Assembly (NCBI GenBank): GCA_024207135.1
Contig: CP042428.1
Span: 2,852,001-2,916,000, forward strand
Reading direction: 5' to 3'
Length of the DNA: 64,000 nucleotides
Origin: Arthrobacter sp. C2
GTDB lineage: Bacteria; Actinomycetota; Actinomycetes; Actinomycetales; Micrococcaceae
Shown here: positions 17,453-25,777 of the stretch, piece by piece
Layout: every line of letters starts with the position of its first letter
Position numbering within the stretch: position 1 is the first letter of the stretch
Position numbers and translations under genes: made by a program
Notes under the pieces: model-generated
What the model was told of the DNA's origin: nothing
Databases searched by the model: none
What the model saw: only the letters and a program-made list of their open reading frames with translations

Positions 17453-18180
17453 ATATGCAGTGCTGGGGAGCGTTCCACGGTTCTGGGCTGTTAGAAATCC
17501 CGTACGGTGGTCTCACACGATCCGATGCTGCTGGAAATTGTCTTCGATCTCTTAACTGTGCGACGCATTGGATTTATCGTCCCGTCCAATCATGCGCCTG
17601 CTCGAGTAGTTCGGCCTTCGAGCCATTCGGTCTCGGTACCATCGGATCACCTGAAGTTTTCGCTTTCTAGCGCACTTATGATTTGGGCTTTGATTTTAGT
17701 CGCATCCCACACACGCACTTCCAGAACCCTGATTCACATATTGTGCGCGGCTGCCTTCTTCCGCAAAACCGTGTTTAACACCCGTTCGGCTTGGTTCTGC
17801 CCTTCTCGCCGCTCCATGCTTCCTTTGGAGGATTTGGCCGCTTGTTTTGCGGTGACGCAGGCAAAGTATGCAGCCGAAACGAATCTTCTTGCCAGCAGAA
17901 CACGGCCTGCTCCCCAAGATCAGGGTGCCCCTGATTCTTCTTGGTGAGCGGGACCTCAGGATGTTGGCGGCCATAGCGGGCTTCGTTGTGGATGGCATTT
18001 GTTGAACTCTGGAAGATTTCGGCGTCGGCGGTTTCCGGCTATCCATCACATGCTAAGTGTCCTTCGGTGAGCAGCTTCCACCCCGCGCGTTGGCCGCTTG
18101 AGCGACGCTAAGACCAGCATTTCCTATGCTGGATCAGAGACGTTCTGGTTCAACTCGACGCACAAACTACCTAGACATGA
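17453..18180. other. 728-base stretch without a recognisable gene
   Basis: No frame in this A/T-richer stretch combines a start with SD, consistent codon use and a family match. Reading frames of 100-150 codons exist on both strands but have shadow-like composition (arginine, serine and proline rich). Together with the composition of the FGE gene before it, this looks like the decayed end of an acquired segment. Confidence 0.5.
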
Positions 18181-19113
18181 TCAGTGCTCCAGCCGTTCGA
18201 TTCCCAGCAGCGCGTCCTCGACGTCGACCGTCCGGCGACGCAGCGCATCTGCCACTGCGGCGACCGCGGGCTGGCGCAGCGAATCGGGCCGCAACACCAT
18301 CCAGTAGGGCAGGCGTTCGGCGAAGTCCCGGGGCAGGAGCCGCACCAAATCCGGGTGGGGGTCGGCCATGAAGCAGGGCAGGAAGCCGATTCCGGCACCG
18401 GCACGCGTGGCCTCGACCTGGACGAAGACGTTGGTGGAGCTGAGCGCATCCGGCATCCCGGGGACCAGCCGCCGCGGGGCATCCAGGTCGTCTACCTGCA
18501 GCATCGAATCGACGAAGTACACCAGCCCGTGTGCGCTCAGTTCCTTGACGCCAGAGGGCGTGCCGCATTCATCCAGGTAGCGGCGTGAGGCGTACATCCC
18601 CAGCGTGTAGTCGCCGAGCCGGATCGCCTCCGCCCGGTGCACCTGGGGCTCGCCGACCACCACCTCAAGGTCCAACCCGGAGCGGTGCTGCAGCGCCCGG
18701 CGGGTCACGTTGACGATCTCCACGCTGAGGTTCGGGTGTTTCCGGCGCAGCTGCGCCACCGCCGGCGCGATGATGAATGCACTGAAGCCATCCGTGGCGG
18801 AGATGCGCACGACCCCGGTGATCCGGCCCGTTTCCACCTCGCCTTCGTGGATGGTGGCCACCGCGGTTTCCACGTCCTCGGCCGCCCGCACGGCCTTCCG
18901 GCCCAGGTCCGTCAGTTCCCAGCCGCCCACGGTGCGGGCCAGCGTTCGGCCGCCGAGGTCCTTCTCCAATGCGGCGATCCGCCGCGAGACGGTGGTGTGG
19001 TTCAGGCCCAGGGTCTCGGCGGCCGTCGTGAACAGTCCGGTGCGCGCCACCGCGAGCAGGACCAGCAGGTCATCGGGATTCGGGACCGCGGATCCGGGAG
19101 TCTTCAGGTTCAT
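18181..19113 (-). CDS. LysR-family transcriptional regulator
   Basis: LTTR of 310 residues. The HTH is at about residues 17-75 (LLAVARTGLFTTAAETLGLNHTTVSRRIAALEKDLGG), followed by a substrate-binding domain (GVVRISATDGFSAFIIAPAVAQLR). I place the start at the ATG at 19113, which gives the usual distance to the HTH; an in-frame start at 19152 is possible and neither has a good SD. It is divergent from the MHS transporter / 3-hydroxybutyrate dehydrogenase operon, which it probably controls through the dyad in the shared intergenic region. Confidence 0.88.
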   Translation of the reverse strand: MNLKTPGSAVPNPDDLLVLLAVARTGLFTTAAETLGLNHTTVSRRIAALEKDLGGRTLARTVGGWELTDLGRKAVRAAEDVETAVATIHEGEVETGRITGVVRISATDGFSAFIIAPAVAQLRRKHPNLSVEIVNVTRRALQHRSGLDLEVVVGEPQVHRAEAIRLGDYTLGMYASRRYLDECGTPSGVKELSAHGLVYFVDSMLQVDDLDAPRRLVPGMPDALSSTNVFVQVEATRAGAGIGFLPCFMADPHPDLVRLLPRDFAERLPYWMVLRPDSLRQPAVAAVADALRRRTVDVEDALLGIERLEH

Positions 19114-19121
19114 ATCTGCAA

Positions 19122-19144
19122 TTGTGCACCCGATCACTGCGCAA
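19122..19144. promoter_or_regulatory. candidate LysR binding site
   Basis: TTGTGCA-N9-TGCGCAA is an inverted repeat with one mismatch, just upstream of the LysR start and within the divergent region shared with the transporter gene. Spacing between half-site centres fits LTTR recognition sites. Confidence 0.4.
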
Positions 19145-19269
19145 CTGGTCATTGATGCACACTAGCGCTCGTGTCCATACTGGGTGAAGCTTCCCTGTGT
19201 GGCAGCACACAGTCCCCCCCTCAAGGCAGGTGTCAACGCCGACACCTGCATGGCATAAGGAGTGCAAAG

Positions 19270-20643
19270 ATGAGCACCAGCAAGCTGACCGACGTCCCGA
19301 AGACGGCAACGTCCGGGCTGAAAAAGGTGGTGGCCGCCTCGATGGTGGGCACGGTCGTGGAGTGGTACGAATTCTTCCTCTACGCCACCGCCGCCTCGCT
19401 GGTCTTCGGAAAGTTCTTCTTCCCCAACGCCGACACGGAACTGGACGGCATCATCGCCGCGTTCCTGACCTACGCGGTGGGCTTCATCGCCCGCCCGCTG
19501 GGCGGCATCGTCTTCGGCCAGATCGGCGACAAGCTCGGGCGCAAGCACACGCTGCAGGTCACCATCATCATGGTCGGCGTCGCCACGTTCCTGATGGGCT
19601 GCCTGCCCGGCTTCAACTCCATCGGCTACTGGGCACCGGCGCTGCTGGTCATCCTGCGCTTCGTCCAGGGCTTCGCCGTGGGCGGTGAGTGGGGCGGTGC
19701 CGTCCTGCTGGTGGCCGAGCACAGCCCCAACGAGTCCCGCGGCTTCTGGTCCAGCTGGCCCCAGGCCGCCGTACCGGTGGGCAACCTGCTGGCCACCCTG
19801 GTGCTGCTGGGCATGAGCTGGATCCTGCCCGCCGACCAGTTCCTGTCCTGGGGCTGGCGGGTGGCCTTCTGGGTCTCCGCGTTCATCGTCATCATCGGCT
19901 ACTACATCCGCACCCACGTGTCCGAGGCACCGATCTTCCTGGAGGCCCGCGCCCAGGCGGAGGCCGACAAGGCTGCCAGCTACGGCGTGCTGGAAGTTGT
20001 GCGCAAGTACCCCAAGGGCATCTTCGGTGCCATGGGCCTGCGCTTTGCCGAGAACATCCTCTACTACATCATCGTGTCCTTCACGATCGTCTACCTGAAG
20101 ACCGTGCACGCCTACGACACTTCCCAGCTGCTGCTGGCCCTGCTGGTGGCCCACGTCATCCACTTCCTGGTGATCCCGCAGGTCGGACGGCTCTCCGACG
20201 CCTTCGGCCGCAAGCCCGTCTACCTGGCCGGAGCGGTGCTCGGGGCAAGCTGGGCGTTCTTCGCCTTCCCGATGTTCGACACCCGCAACCCGGTCGTCAT
20301 CATCCTGGCCGTCACCATCGGCCTGTGCTTCCACGCGCTGATGTACGCCGGGCAGCCGGCCATCATGGCCGAGATGTTCCCGACCCGCATGCGCTACTCC
20401 GGGGTCTCGCTGGGCTACCAGGTCACCTCCATCGTGGCCGGCTCGATGGCGCCGATCATCGCCACCGCCCTGCTGCAGGACTTCGGCTCCTGGCTGCCGG
20501 TGGCCATCTACGTGGCGGTCGCCTGCGCCATCACCGCCGTCGCCGTGGTGACGCTGAAGGAGACCCGGGGCGCCTCGCTGCAGGACATCGATGACGCCGA
20601 TGCCCGCAGGCACGGGCTGAACACCGCCCGGGTCGGCAGCTGA
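19270..20643 (+). CDS. MFS transporter, metabolite:H+ symporter (MHS) family
   Basis: Proton symporter of 457 residues with 12 predicted membrane helices. The MHS hallmarks are the first-helix segment GTVVEWYEFFLYATAASLVF, the loop GQIGDKLGRKHTLQ (MFS motif A) and RFVQGFAVGGEWGGAVLLVAEHSP. The start is the ATG eight bases after AAGGAG (a longer in-frame start has no SD). It is followed after 52 bases by a 3-hydroxybutyrate dehydrogenase gene, so uptake of 3-hydroxybutyrate or a related short hydroxyacid is the most reasonable guess. Relatives carry 2-oxoglutarate, proline or shikimate, so the substrate is uncertain. Confidence 0.87.
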   Translation: MSTSKLTDVPKTATSGLKKVVAASMVGTVVEWYEFFLYATAASLVFGKFFFPNADTELDGIIAAFLTYAVGFIARPLGGIVFGQIGDKLGRKHTLQVTIIMVGVATFLMGCLPGFNSIGYWAPALLVILRFVQGFAVGGEWGGAVLLVAEHSPNESRGFWSSWPQAAVPVGNLLATLVLLGMSWILPADQFLSWGWRVAFWVSAFIVIIGYYIRTHVSEAPIFLEARAQAEADKAASYGVLEVVRKYPKGIFGAMGLRFAENILYYIIVSFTIVYLKTVHAYDTSQLLLALLVAHVIHFLVIPQVGRLSDAFGRKPVYLAGAVLGASWAFFAFPMFDTRNPVVIILAVTIGLCFHALMYAGQPAIMAEMFPTRMRYSGVSLGYQVTSIVAGSMAPIIATALLQDFGSWLPVAIYVAVACAITAVAVVTLKETRGASLQDIDDADARRHGLNTARVGS

Positions 20644-20695
20644 CCCGCCGATCGCCCGCAACACGCTCCACCATGGCCTACACAAGGGAACTCTC

Positions 20696-21508
20696 ATGAC
20701 CCATCAGGAATCCGAACGGACGACCCAGCAAGATCCCCAACCGGCTCTTCAGCCCCTGGCCGGCCGGCGGGCGCTGGTCACCGGAGGGGCCAGCGGGATC
20801 GGCCTGGCCGTGGTGCGCGCGCTGGCCGCCCGCGGCGCCCACGTCGTCGTCGCGGACCGGGACCGGGCCGGCGCGGAGTCGGTGGCCGCCGAGGTCGGCG
20901 GATCCAGCTGGCTGGTCGACCTGCTGGACCCGGCTGCCGTCACCGACGAGCGGCTGGCGAAGGCGCTGGACGGGGTGGACATCCTGGTCAACAATGCCGG
21001 GATCCAGCACGTCAGCCCGATCCAGGACTTCGATCCGGCGGACTTCCGCCGAATCATGACCCTGATGCTGGAGGTCCCGTTCCTGCTGATCCGCGCGGCG
21101 CTGCCGAAGATGTATGCCCAAGGCTTCGGGCGGGTCATCAACGTCTCCTCGGTCCACGGGCTGCGCGCCTCGGCGTTCAAGTCAGCCTATGTCACCGCCA
21201 AGCACGGGCTCGAGGGCCTGTCCAAGGTCACCGCGCTGGAGGGCGGCGAGCACGGGGTGACCAGCAATTGCGTCAACCCCGGATACGTGCGGACCCCGCT
21301 GGTGGAAAAGCAGTTGGCCGACCAGGCCCGAGTCCACGGAATCCCCGAGGCCGAGGTCCTGGCGAAGATCATGCTGACCGAAAGCGCCATCAAGCGCCTG
21401 GTCGAACCGGAGGAAGTGGCCTCGCTGGTGACCTGGCTGGCTGGCGATGAGGCCGCCATGGTGACCGGCGCCAGCTACACCATGGACGGCGGCTGGTCGG
21501 CCAGCTAA
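20696..21508 (+). CDS. 3-hydroxybutyrate dehydrogenase (SDR)
   Basis: Classical short-chain dehydrogenase of 270 residues that most resembles D-3-hydroxybutyrate dehydrogenase, which makes acetoacetate with NAD+. Visible elements: TGGASGIG at about 29-36, NNAGIQHV near 100, the catalytic serine in VINVSSVHG, and the Tyr/Lys pair in SAYVTAKHGLEG. The segment VTSNCVNPGYVRTPLVEKQLADQA and the later KRLVEPEEVASL are characteristic of the BdhA subgroup. It has a 20-residue N-terminal extension rich in Glu, Gln and Pro. It forms a two-gene operon with the MHS transporter and ends before a strong hairpin. Confidence 0.85.
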   Translation: MTHQESERTTQQDPQPALQPLAGRRALVTGGASGIGLAVVRALAARGAHVVVADRDRAGAESVAAEVGGSSWLVDLLDPAAVTDERLAKALDGVDILVNNAGIQHVSPIQDFDPADFRRIMTLMLEVPFLLIRAALPKMYAQGFGRVINVSSVHGLRASAFKSAYVTAKHGLEGLSKVTALEGGEHGVTSNCVNPGYVRTPLVEKQLADQARVHGIPEAEVLAKIMLTESAIKRLVEPEEVASLVTWLAGDEAAMVTGASYTMDGGWSAS

Positions 21509-21537
21509 CGATTGCCTGTCGCGCCGCAACACCGAGG

Positions 21538-21582
21538 CCATCCCCGGGCGAGCCCATCAAGCGCTCTCCCGGGGATGGTTTC
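21538..21582 (+). terminator. rho-independent terminator
   Basis: CCATCCCCGGG (21538-21548) pairs with CCCGGGGATGG (21568-21578), an 11-bp stem, followed by TTTCG. It closes the transporter / dehydrogenase operon. The rest of the space up to 21859 holds no recognisable gene. Confidence 0.8.
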
Positions 21583-21859
21583 GTCGCGGGCGGGCGGAAT
21601 TCAAGACAGCTGCCGTGTCATGGCGCGCATGCGCACCGGCGGCCTCCTCCCCCCACGACAATTCATCCAGGGTGGACTCGAGCAAGCGTAAGCTGGCGGC
21701 CGTATCTGACCCCCAAACGATCCAGCTCCTGCAATGAAGCCACGCCTGTAGCCGGCTTTGATGATTGCCAAAAGGTTGCCTGCACCCTTGCCGACGGGGA
21801 GCCCCAACCAGGTTTTGGCATAAAGTTCATGTTCGGATGAAGGGTGGCCTGCGCTGCGG

Positions 21860-22099
21860 TCAGGCGCTTTTTGCCAGGTCCACGATCCACCGCTGTGTTT
21901 TCAGGCCGAGTTTCTTATCGGAGGCCATGCGGATGCGCGCTGCACTGGCTCGTTGGAAGTCATTGATCGGGTCTGCCTTGCCTTCGTCAATCAGCTTCAT
22001 CAGGGAGTCCATGCGTTGAATCAACTCGCGTACGGTTGTGCCCGATGGCAGCCGGTACGCAAGATCAACACCGTCGGATGTGTCATGTTTGGAATTCAT
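21860..22099 (-). CDS. small uncharacterised protein
   Basis: A 79-residue soluble protein with no family I recognise. The start is the ATG at 22099, preceded on the minus strand by GGAAGGAAAA. The sequence has an amphipathic segment (TVRELIQRMDSLMKLIDEGK, about 23-42) and a basic C-terminal part (DKKLGLKTQRWIVDLAKSA). It lies 44 bases downstream of the membrane protein gene at 22144 in the same direction, so the two are probably one operon. Confidence 0.6.
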   Translation of the reverse strand: MNSKHDTSDGVDLAYRLPSGTTVRELIQRMDSLMKLIDEGKADPINDFQRASAARIRMASDKKLGLKTQRWIVDLAKSA

Positions 22100-22143
22100 C
22101 GGGATCACTTTTCCTTCCACGGCTGATTCGATTGTCCAATGAT

Positions 22144-22566
22144 TCAGTCCGCGAGTCCACCATCAGCATCGTTCAGAGCCGAAAGGTAGCCGCTGATGAC
22201 TGCGCGGATAATCTGTGCTTCGGTTTCCGTCGCATCTTGAAGAAGCACCTCAAGAACCCGCAGCCCCATTTCGCGGGATGCATCTTCCTTGGTGGCTGCT
22301 AAGTTCAACGCCCATTCTGCCCGGTACCACCATTCCTGCCGCCGCGCTCCCCTGCTGGATGCACTGGCCGACTGCCGGGCGGCACCGAAAGCAATAACGG
22401 CAGCCACCACTGCCGCCATCCCTCCAACGGCAGGGCTCACCCAGAAGGACCGCCAGAATGGGTCGTCCAGAACGAACGGAGGCAGGAGCCGCCCAAGGAT
22501 CCCACCGACCACAACGCCACTGGATCCAACGGTGAGATACAACCAATTTCTCCGCCACCAGAACAT
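22144..22566 (-). CDS. small membrane protein of unknown function
   Basis: A 140-residue protein with two hydrophobic segments (about residues 6-30 and 39-63, the second SPAVGGMAAVVAAVIAFGAA) and a soluble C-terminal part with alternating Glu/Arg helices (REMGLRVLEVLLQDATETEAQ). The start is chosen at the ATG at 22566, ten bases after AAGAAGGGA; earlier in-frame starts overlap that SD. Two-helix anchors with a helical tail occur in many unrelated bacterial proteins, so no function is proposed. It is the first gene of a probable pair with the protein at 21860. Confidence 0.6.
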   Translation of the reverse strand: MFWWRRNWLYLTVGSSGVVVGGILGRLLPPFVLDDPFWRSFWVSPAVGGMAAVVAAVIAFGAARQSASASSRGARRQEWWYRAEWALNLAATKEDASREMGLRVLEVLLQDATETEAQIIRAVISGYLSALNDADGGLAD

Positions 22567-22729
22567 GACCCGCATTCCCTTCTTGCTGCACACCCGGGGC
22601 TGCCAGTATGTGCGGGAAGAACGTCAGCCTGTGGCAGGTTCGCTCTTGGTTGTGGATAGCCCCGGCAGGGGATGAAGCAGGTGACGTAGGCGAAGGCGCC
22701 GGCTTCGAACGTCGAGGCTTCCGGGCCAC

Positions 22730-23383
22730 TCAGCCGTGTGGCAGGCCGATCCGGCCAAAAAGCGACAGCCGGATCTTGCGCGCCTCGCCCATGTGCCCGC
22801 GCATGGCGTCCTGCGCCGCGGCGCCGTCGCGGTCCCGGATGAGCCGCACCATCCCGGCGTGCTCGTCCAGGGAATCGGCCCACCTGGATCCGATGGACAG
22901 CGTCGAGGACGGGGCATGGATCTGGTGCGTCGCCAGGCGGTCGAGCAGGTCCTTCAGGATCGGGTTGTGCGCCGCGGTCCAGAGCGCGGAGTGGAACTCG
23001 ATATTGGTCTGCAACCGCGTCAGGTCGTCGGGCTCCTGCAGGGCCCGGTCCCGTTCGACCAGCCCCTCGAGCCGGATGAGGTCCATCTCGGTCCGTGCGG
23101 ACGCCGCTTCAAGCGCCGCCTGCCCCTCGAGCAATATCCGCAGGTCGTAGACCTGCATCAGCTGTTCGGGGGTGATGTCCCGGACCTGGAGCCCCCGGGT
23201 GCCGCGCTCAAGCAGGCCCTCCTGCTGCAGCCGGCCCAGTGCCTCGCGCACCGGGGTGCGCGAGACGCCGAAGCGGCCGGCCAGGGCCACTTCCTTGAAC
23301 GCGGTGCCGGGACGGTGGGTGCCGTGCAGTATTTCGGCACGCAATTCGGCATGGATCGTCTCCGAGTCCATCTTTGCCGCCAT
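22730..23383 (-). CDS. GntR-family regulator (FCD domain)
   Basis: FadR-type GntR repressor of 217 residues. The N-terminal winged helix is LRAEILHGTHRPGTAFKEVALAGRFGVSRTPVREALGRLQQEGLLE; the FCD domain follows, with the metal- or ligand-contact histidines in NIEFHSALWTAAHN, DEHAGMVRLIRDRD and RGHMGEAR. The start is the ATG at 23383, eight bases after GGAGG; an ATG two codons upstream is too close to that SD. It lies 48 bases after tcuA in the same direction, so it is likely cotranscribed with and autoregulating the tricarballylate gene through the TGTATACA dyad upstream of tcuA. Confidence 0.88.
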   Translation of the reverse strand: MAAKMDSETIHAELRAEILHGTHRPGTAFKEVALAGRFGVSRTPVREALGRLQQEGLLERGTRGLQVRDITPEQLMQVYDLRILLEGQAALEAASARTEMDLIRLEGLVERDRALQEPDDLTRLQTNIEFHSALWTAAHNPILKDLLDRLATHQIHAPSSTLSIGSRWADSLDEHAGMVRLIRDRDGAAAQDAMRGHMGEARKIRLSLFGRIGLPHG

Positions 23384-23431
23384 CTTCATCCACCTCCGCC
23401 CCGGTTCGGGGGCTCCGTCGTCAATTCCTGC

Positions 23432-24925
23432 CTAGGCCAGCGTACCGGCACGACGCCCGAACACGACGCCGGCCGCAAGCCCGGAACCGCCCGGGTAGTT
23501 CGCGGAGAACAGGCCGCCGAGCATTTCACCGCAGACGTACAGCCCGTCGATGTGCTCGCCGTCCTCGTTGAGCACCCGTCCGTGGGTGTCGGACTTCAGG
23601 CCGCCGAAGGTGAAGGTGATGCCGCAGGTGACCGGGTAGGCGTAGAACGGGCCGGTCTCCAGGGGCATGGCCCAGTTGCTCTTCGGCGGGGTGACCTTGG
23701 CGGCCCGGCCGTCGAGCACGTTCGGGTCGTAGGCGATCGAGGTGTCGATGGAGTCGTTGAACTCGCCGACCGTCTTGGACAGTGCCGCGGCGTCCACGCC
23801 CAGCTTGTCGGCCAGTTCCTCGATGGTGTCGGCGATGACCTCGGAGATGCCGGGCATCTCGTATTCCTCGGCCCGCAGCATCGGGCGCAGGGACGCGTCG
23901 AAGACCTGGTAGGCGACGGAATCCGGCTGCTGCAGGATGACCTTGCCGTACTTGGCGTAGGTGAGGTTGCGGAAGTCCGCGCCCTCGTCCAGGAAGCGCT
24001 CGCCGCGGTTGTTCACGATGATGCCCAGCGGGTAGCTCTGGCGGGTCAGCCGGTTGGTCAGCTCGCGGTTCGACTCGTTCTTCGCGGTGAATGCGTCCCA
24101 CTGCACGGAGTGGCAGGTTCCCCAGTCCCCGCCCTTGGCAGCGCCGGCGGCCAGGCCGGCGGTGATCATCTCGCCGTGGTTGAAGGCGGTGCCGCGGATC
24201 TTGGCGTTCTCCCAGCCCTCGCCCAGGTGCTTGCGGCGCAGTTCAGGGTTCGATTCGAAGCCGCCGGCACCCAGGACCACCGATTCGGCGCGCAGCTCCT
24301 GCACGCTGCCGCCCTCGGCGCGGACCTTGACGCCCTTGACGGCGCCGTCCTCGATGATCAGGTCGAAGACGTCTTGGCCGTAGCGGACCTCGGTGCCGAG
24401 CTTGGCGGCAACGGCGACGTGGTCGTGCATCAGGCCCTCTCCGCCGCCGACGTTTCCGACATGCAGGCCGCCCCAGAAGAGATAGCTGCCGTCTTCGCGC
24501 TCGTAGGCCTGGCGCTCGTACATCAGGCGGTACTTCAGGCCCAGGGACTGGAGCCAGCGCAGGCCCGGTGCGGCCTCGGTGACCAAAACCTCGGTCAATT
24601 CCGGGTCGTTGCGTCCCTCGGTGACCTTCTTGAGGTCGGCGGCGTAATCGGCGGCGGAGTACGGCGGGACAATGCTCAGGGCGTGGCGCTCGTCGGCTTC
24701 GATGAAGTCGCTCAGGTCCTCGAGCCCGTCGTGGGCGATGCGGGTGGCGCCCGCGGTGTAGTAGCTGTTGCCGCCGAACTGGTCCTGTGGGGCCTTCTCC
24801 AGCAGCAGGACCTTGCGGCCGCGCTCGGTCGCGGCGTGCGCCGCGGTGAAGGCCGCGTTGCCGCCGCCCACGACGATGACGTCTGCCGCGAGTTCGTTGC
24901 CTGCTTCGTTTTCCATGCTGCCCAT
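23432..24925 (-). CDS. tcuA: FAD-dependent tricarballylate dehydrogenase
   Basis: Flavoprotein of the fumarate reductase / succinate dehydrogenase flavoprotein family, 497 residues, assigned to TcuA, which oxidises tricarballylate to cis-aconitate. The FAD dinucleotide motif is DVIVVGGGNAAFTAAHAA near the N terminus; GGNSYYTAGATRIAHDG and the C-terminal GLYVCGEMLGGLFSANYPGGSG complete the FAD site. The start is the ATG at 24925, seven bases after GGGAGG. It sits between a GntR regulator and a two-component system that faces tctCBA, so import and oxidation of a tricarboxylate are linked. No TcuB electron-transfer partner is encoded nearby. Confidence 0.85.
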   Translation of the reverse strand: MGSMENEAGNELAADVIVVGGGNAAFTAAHAATERGRKVLLLEKAPQDQFGGNSYYTAGATRIAHDGLEDLSDFIEADERHALSIVPPYSAADYAADLKKVTEGRNDPELTEVLVTEAAPGLRWLQSLGLKYRLMYERQAYEREDGSYLFWGGLHVGNVGGGEGLMHDHVAVAAKLGTEVRYGQDVFDLIIEDGAVKGVKVRAEGGSVQELRAESVVLGAGGFESNPELRRKHLGEGWENAKIRGTAFNHGEMITAGLAAGAAKGGDWGTCHSVQWDAFTAKNESNRELTNRLTRQSYPLGIIVNNRGERFLDEGADFRNLTYAKYGKVILQQPDSVAYQVFDASLRPMLRAEEYEMPGISEVIADTIEELADKLGVDAAALSKTVGEFNDSIDTSIAYDPNVLDGRAAKVTPPKSNWAMPLETGPFYAYPVTCGITFTFGGLKSDTHGRVLNEDGEHIDGLYVCGEMLGGLFSANYPGGSGLAAGVVFGRRAGTLA

Positions 24926-24975
24926 GATCGAGCCTCCCTGTCTTCGGCCCCCGTCCGGAACCTTCTGGATACGAG

Positions 24976-24993
24976 TGTATACACAAATATACA
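24976..24993. promoter_or_regulatory. GntR-type operator upstream of tcuA
   Basis: TGTATACA (24976-24983), a perfect palindrome, is followed four bases later by TATACA (24988-24993), giving a repeated GTATAC-like site about 50 bases upstream of the tcuA start. FadR/VanR-type GntR proteins recognise such half-sites, and a GntR gene lies directly downstream of tcuA. Confidence 0.55.
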
Positions 24994-25042
24994 AAGTGCG
25001 CCAGAGGTTCGTGTTCCTTGGTGGGGATCCGGTTGGGTCCGG

Positions 25043-25777
25043 CTATTGCCCAATCCAGCGGTAGCGGTGTTCCGGGCGGCCCGGCGCGCCGTATTTGGGC
25101 CGCAGTTCCGCCAGCCCGCGCCCGGCCATCATCTCCAGGTACCGCCGCGCACTCACCCGGGAAATTCCGCAGGTCTCGGAGATCTCGGCGGCGGACATGT
25201 CGCCGCTCCCGTCCGGCCCGGCCGCCTCGCGCAGGGCCCGGCCCACCAATTGCACGGTGGGCTGCGAGAATCCCTTCGGCAGCGCCGCGGCAATCGCCGC
25301 GGTGGTCGGCACGGCCCGGCCGACGTCACGCTTTTCCGGTTCACCGGCCCGGAGCATCGAGTCGATGTCTCCCTGGGCCAGGGTCGGTCCGGCCTGCGCC
25401 GCGGCTTCGGTACTGGATTCCCGAAACGCTTCGAGCCGGCGGTTGAAGTCGTTCACGGTAAAGGGCTTGACCAGGTAGTCGTCGACACCGCGGCCCACGG
25501 CAAAGCGCACCGTATTGCGCTCGGACGCGGCGGTGATCATGATGACGCCGGTCTCGTATCCGCTGCCGCGCAGATCCTCCAGCACCTGCAACCCGTCCAT
25601 GTCGGGCAGATGAACATCGAGCAGGACCAGGTCGACGTTGCCTTCCTCGAGAAAGGCCAGCACCGGGCCGCCGCGCTCCAACACGCCGGCAACCTCGAAT
25701 CCCTCCAACGCCTCCACATAGCGGGCGTGGAGCCGGGCAATGTCCGGATCGTCGTCGACAATCAGGGTCCTGATCAT
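25043..25777 (-). CDS. CitB/DcuR-type response regulator
   Basis: Response regulator of 244 residues. The receiver domain has the acidic pocket IVDDDPD (residues 6-12), the phosphoacceptor Asp54 in LVLLDVHLPDMDG, and the KPF lysine in VDDYLVKPFTVND. The output region (about 150-244) carries a C-terminal HTH (SAAEISETCGISRVSARRYLEMMAG), typical of the CitB/DpiA/DcuR group that controls uptake of C4 and tricarboxylates. The ATG overlaps the stop of the kinase gene (25774-25777), so translation is coupled. Likely target: the divergent tctCBA promoter. Confidence 0.9.
   Translation of the reverse strand: MIRTLIVDDDPDIARLHARYVEALEGFEVAGVLERGGPVLAFLEEGNVDLVLLDVHLPDMDGLQVLEDLRGSGYETGVIMITAASERNTVRFAVGRGVDDYLVKPFTVNDFNRRLEAFRESSTEAAAQAGPTLAQGDIDSMLRAGEPEKRDVGRAVPTTAAIAAALPKGFSQPTVQLVGRALREAAGPDGSGDMSAAEISETCGISRVSARRYLEMMAGRGLAELRPKYGAPGRPEHRYRWIGQ

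Noticed and set aside
17507-18049. Open frames of 117-146 codons in the gene-free stretch after the FGE gene
   Set aside because: No SD, no domain, and overlapping frames on both strands have similar quality, so none is supported.
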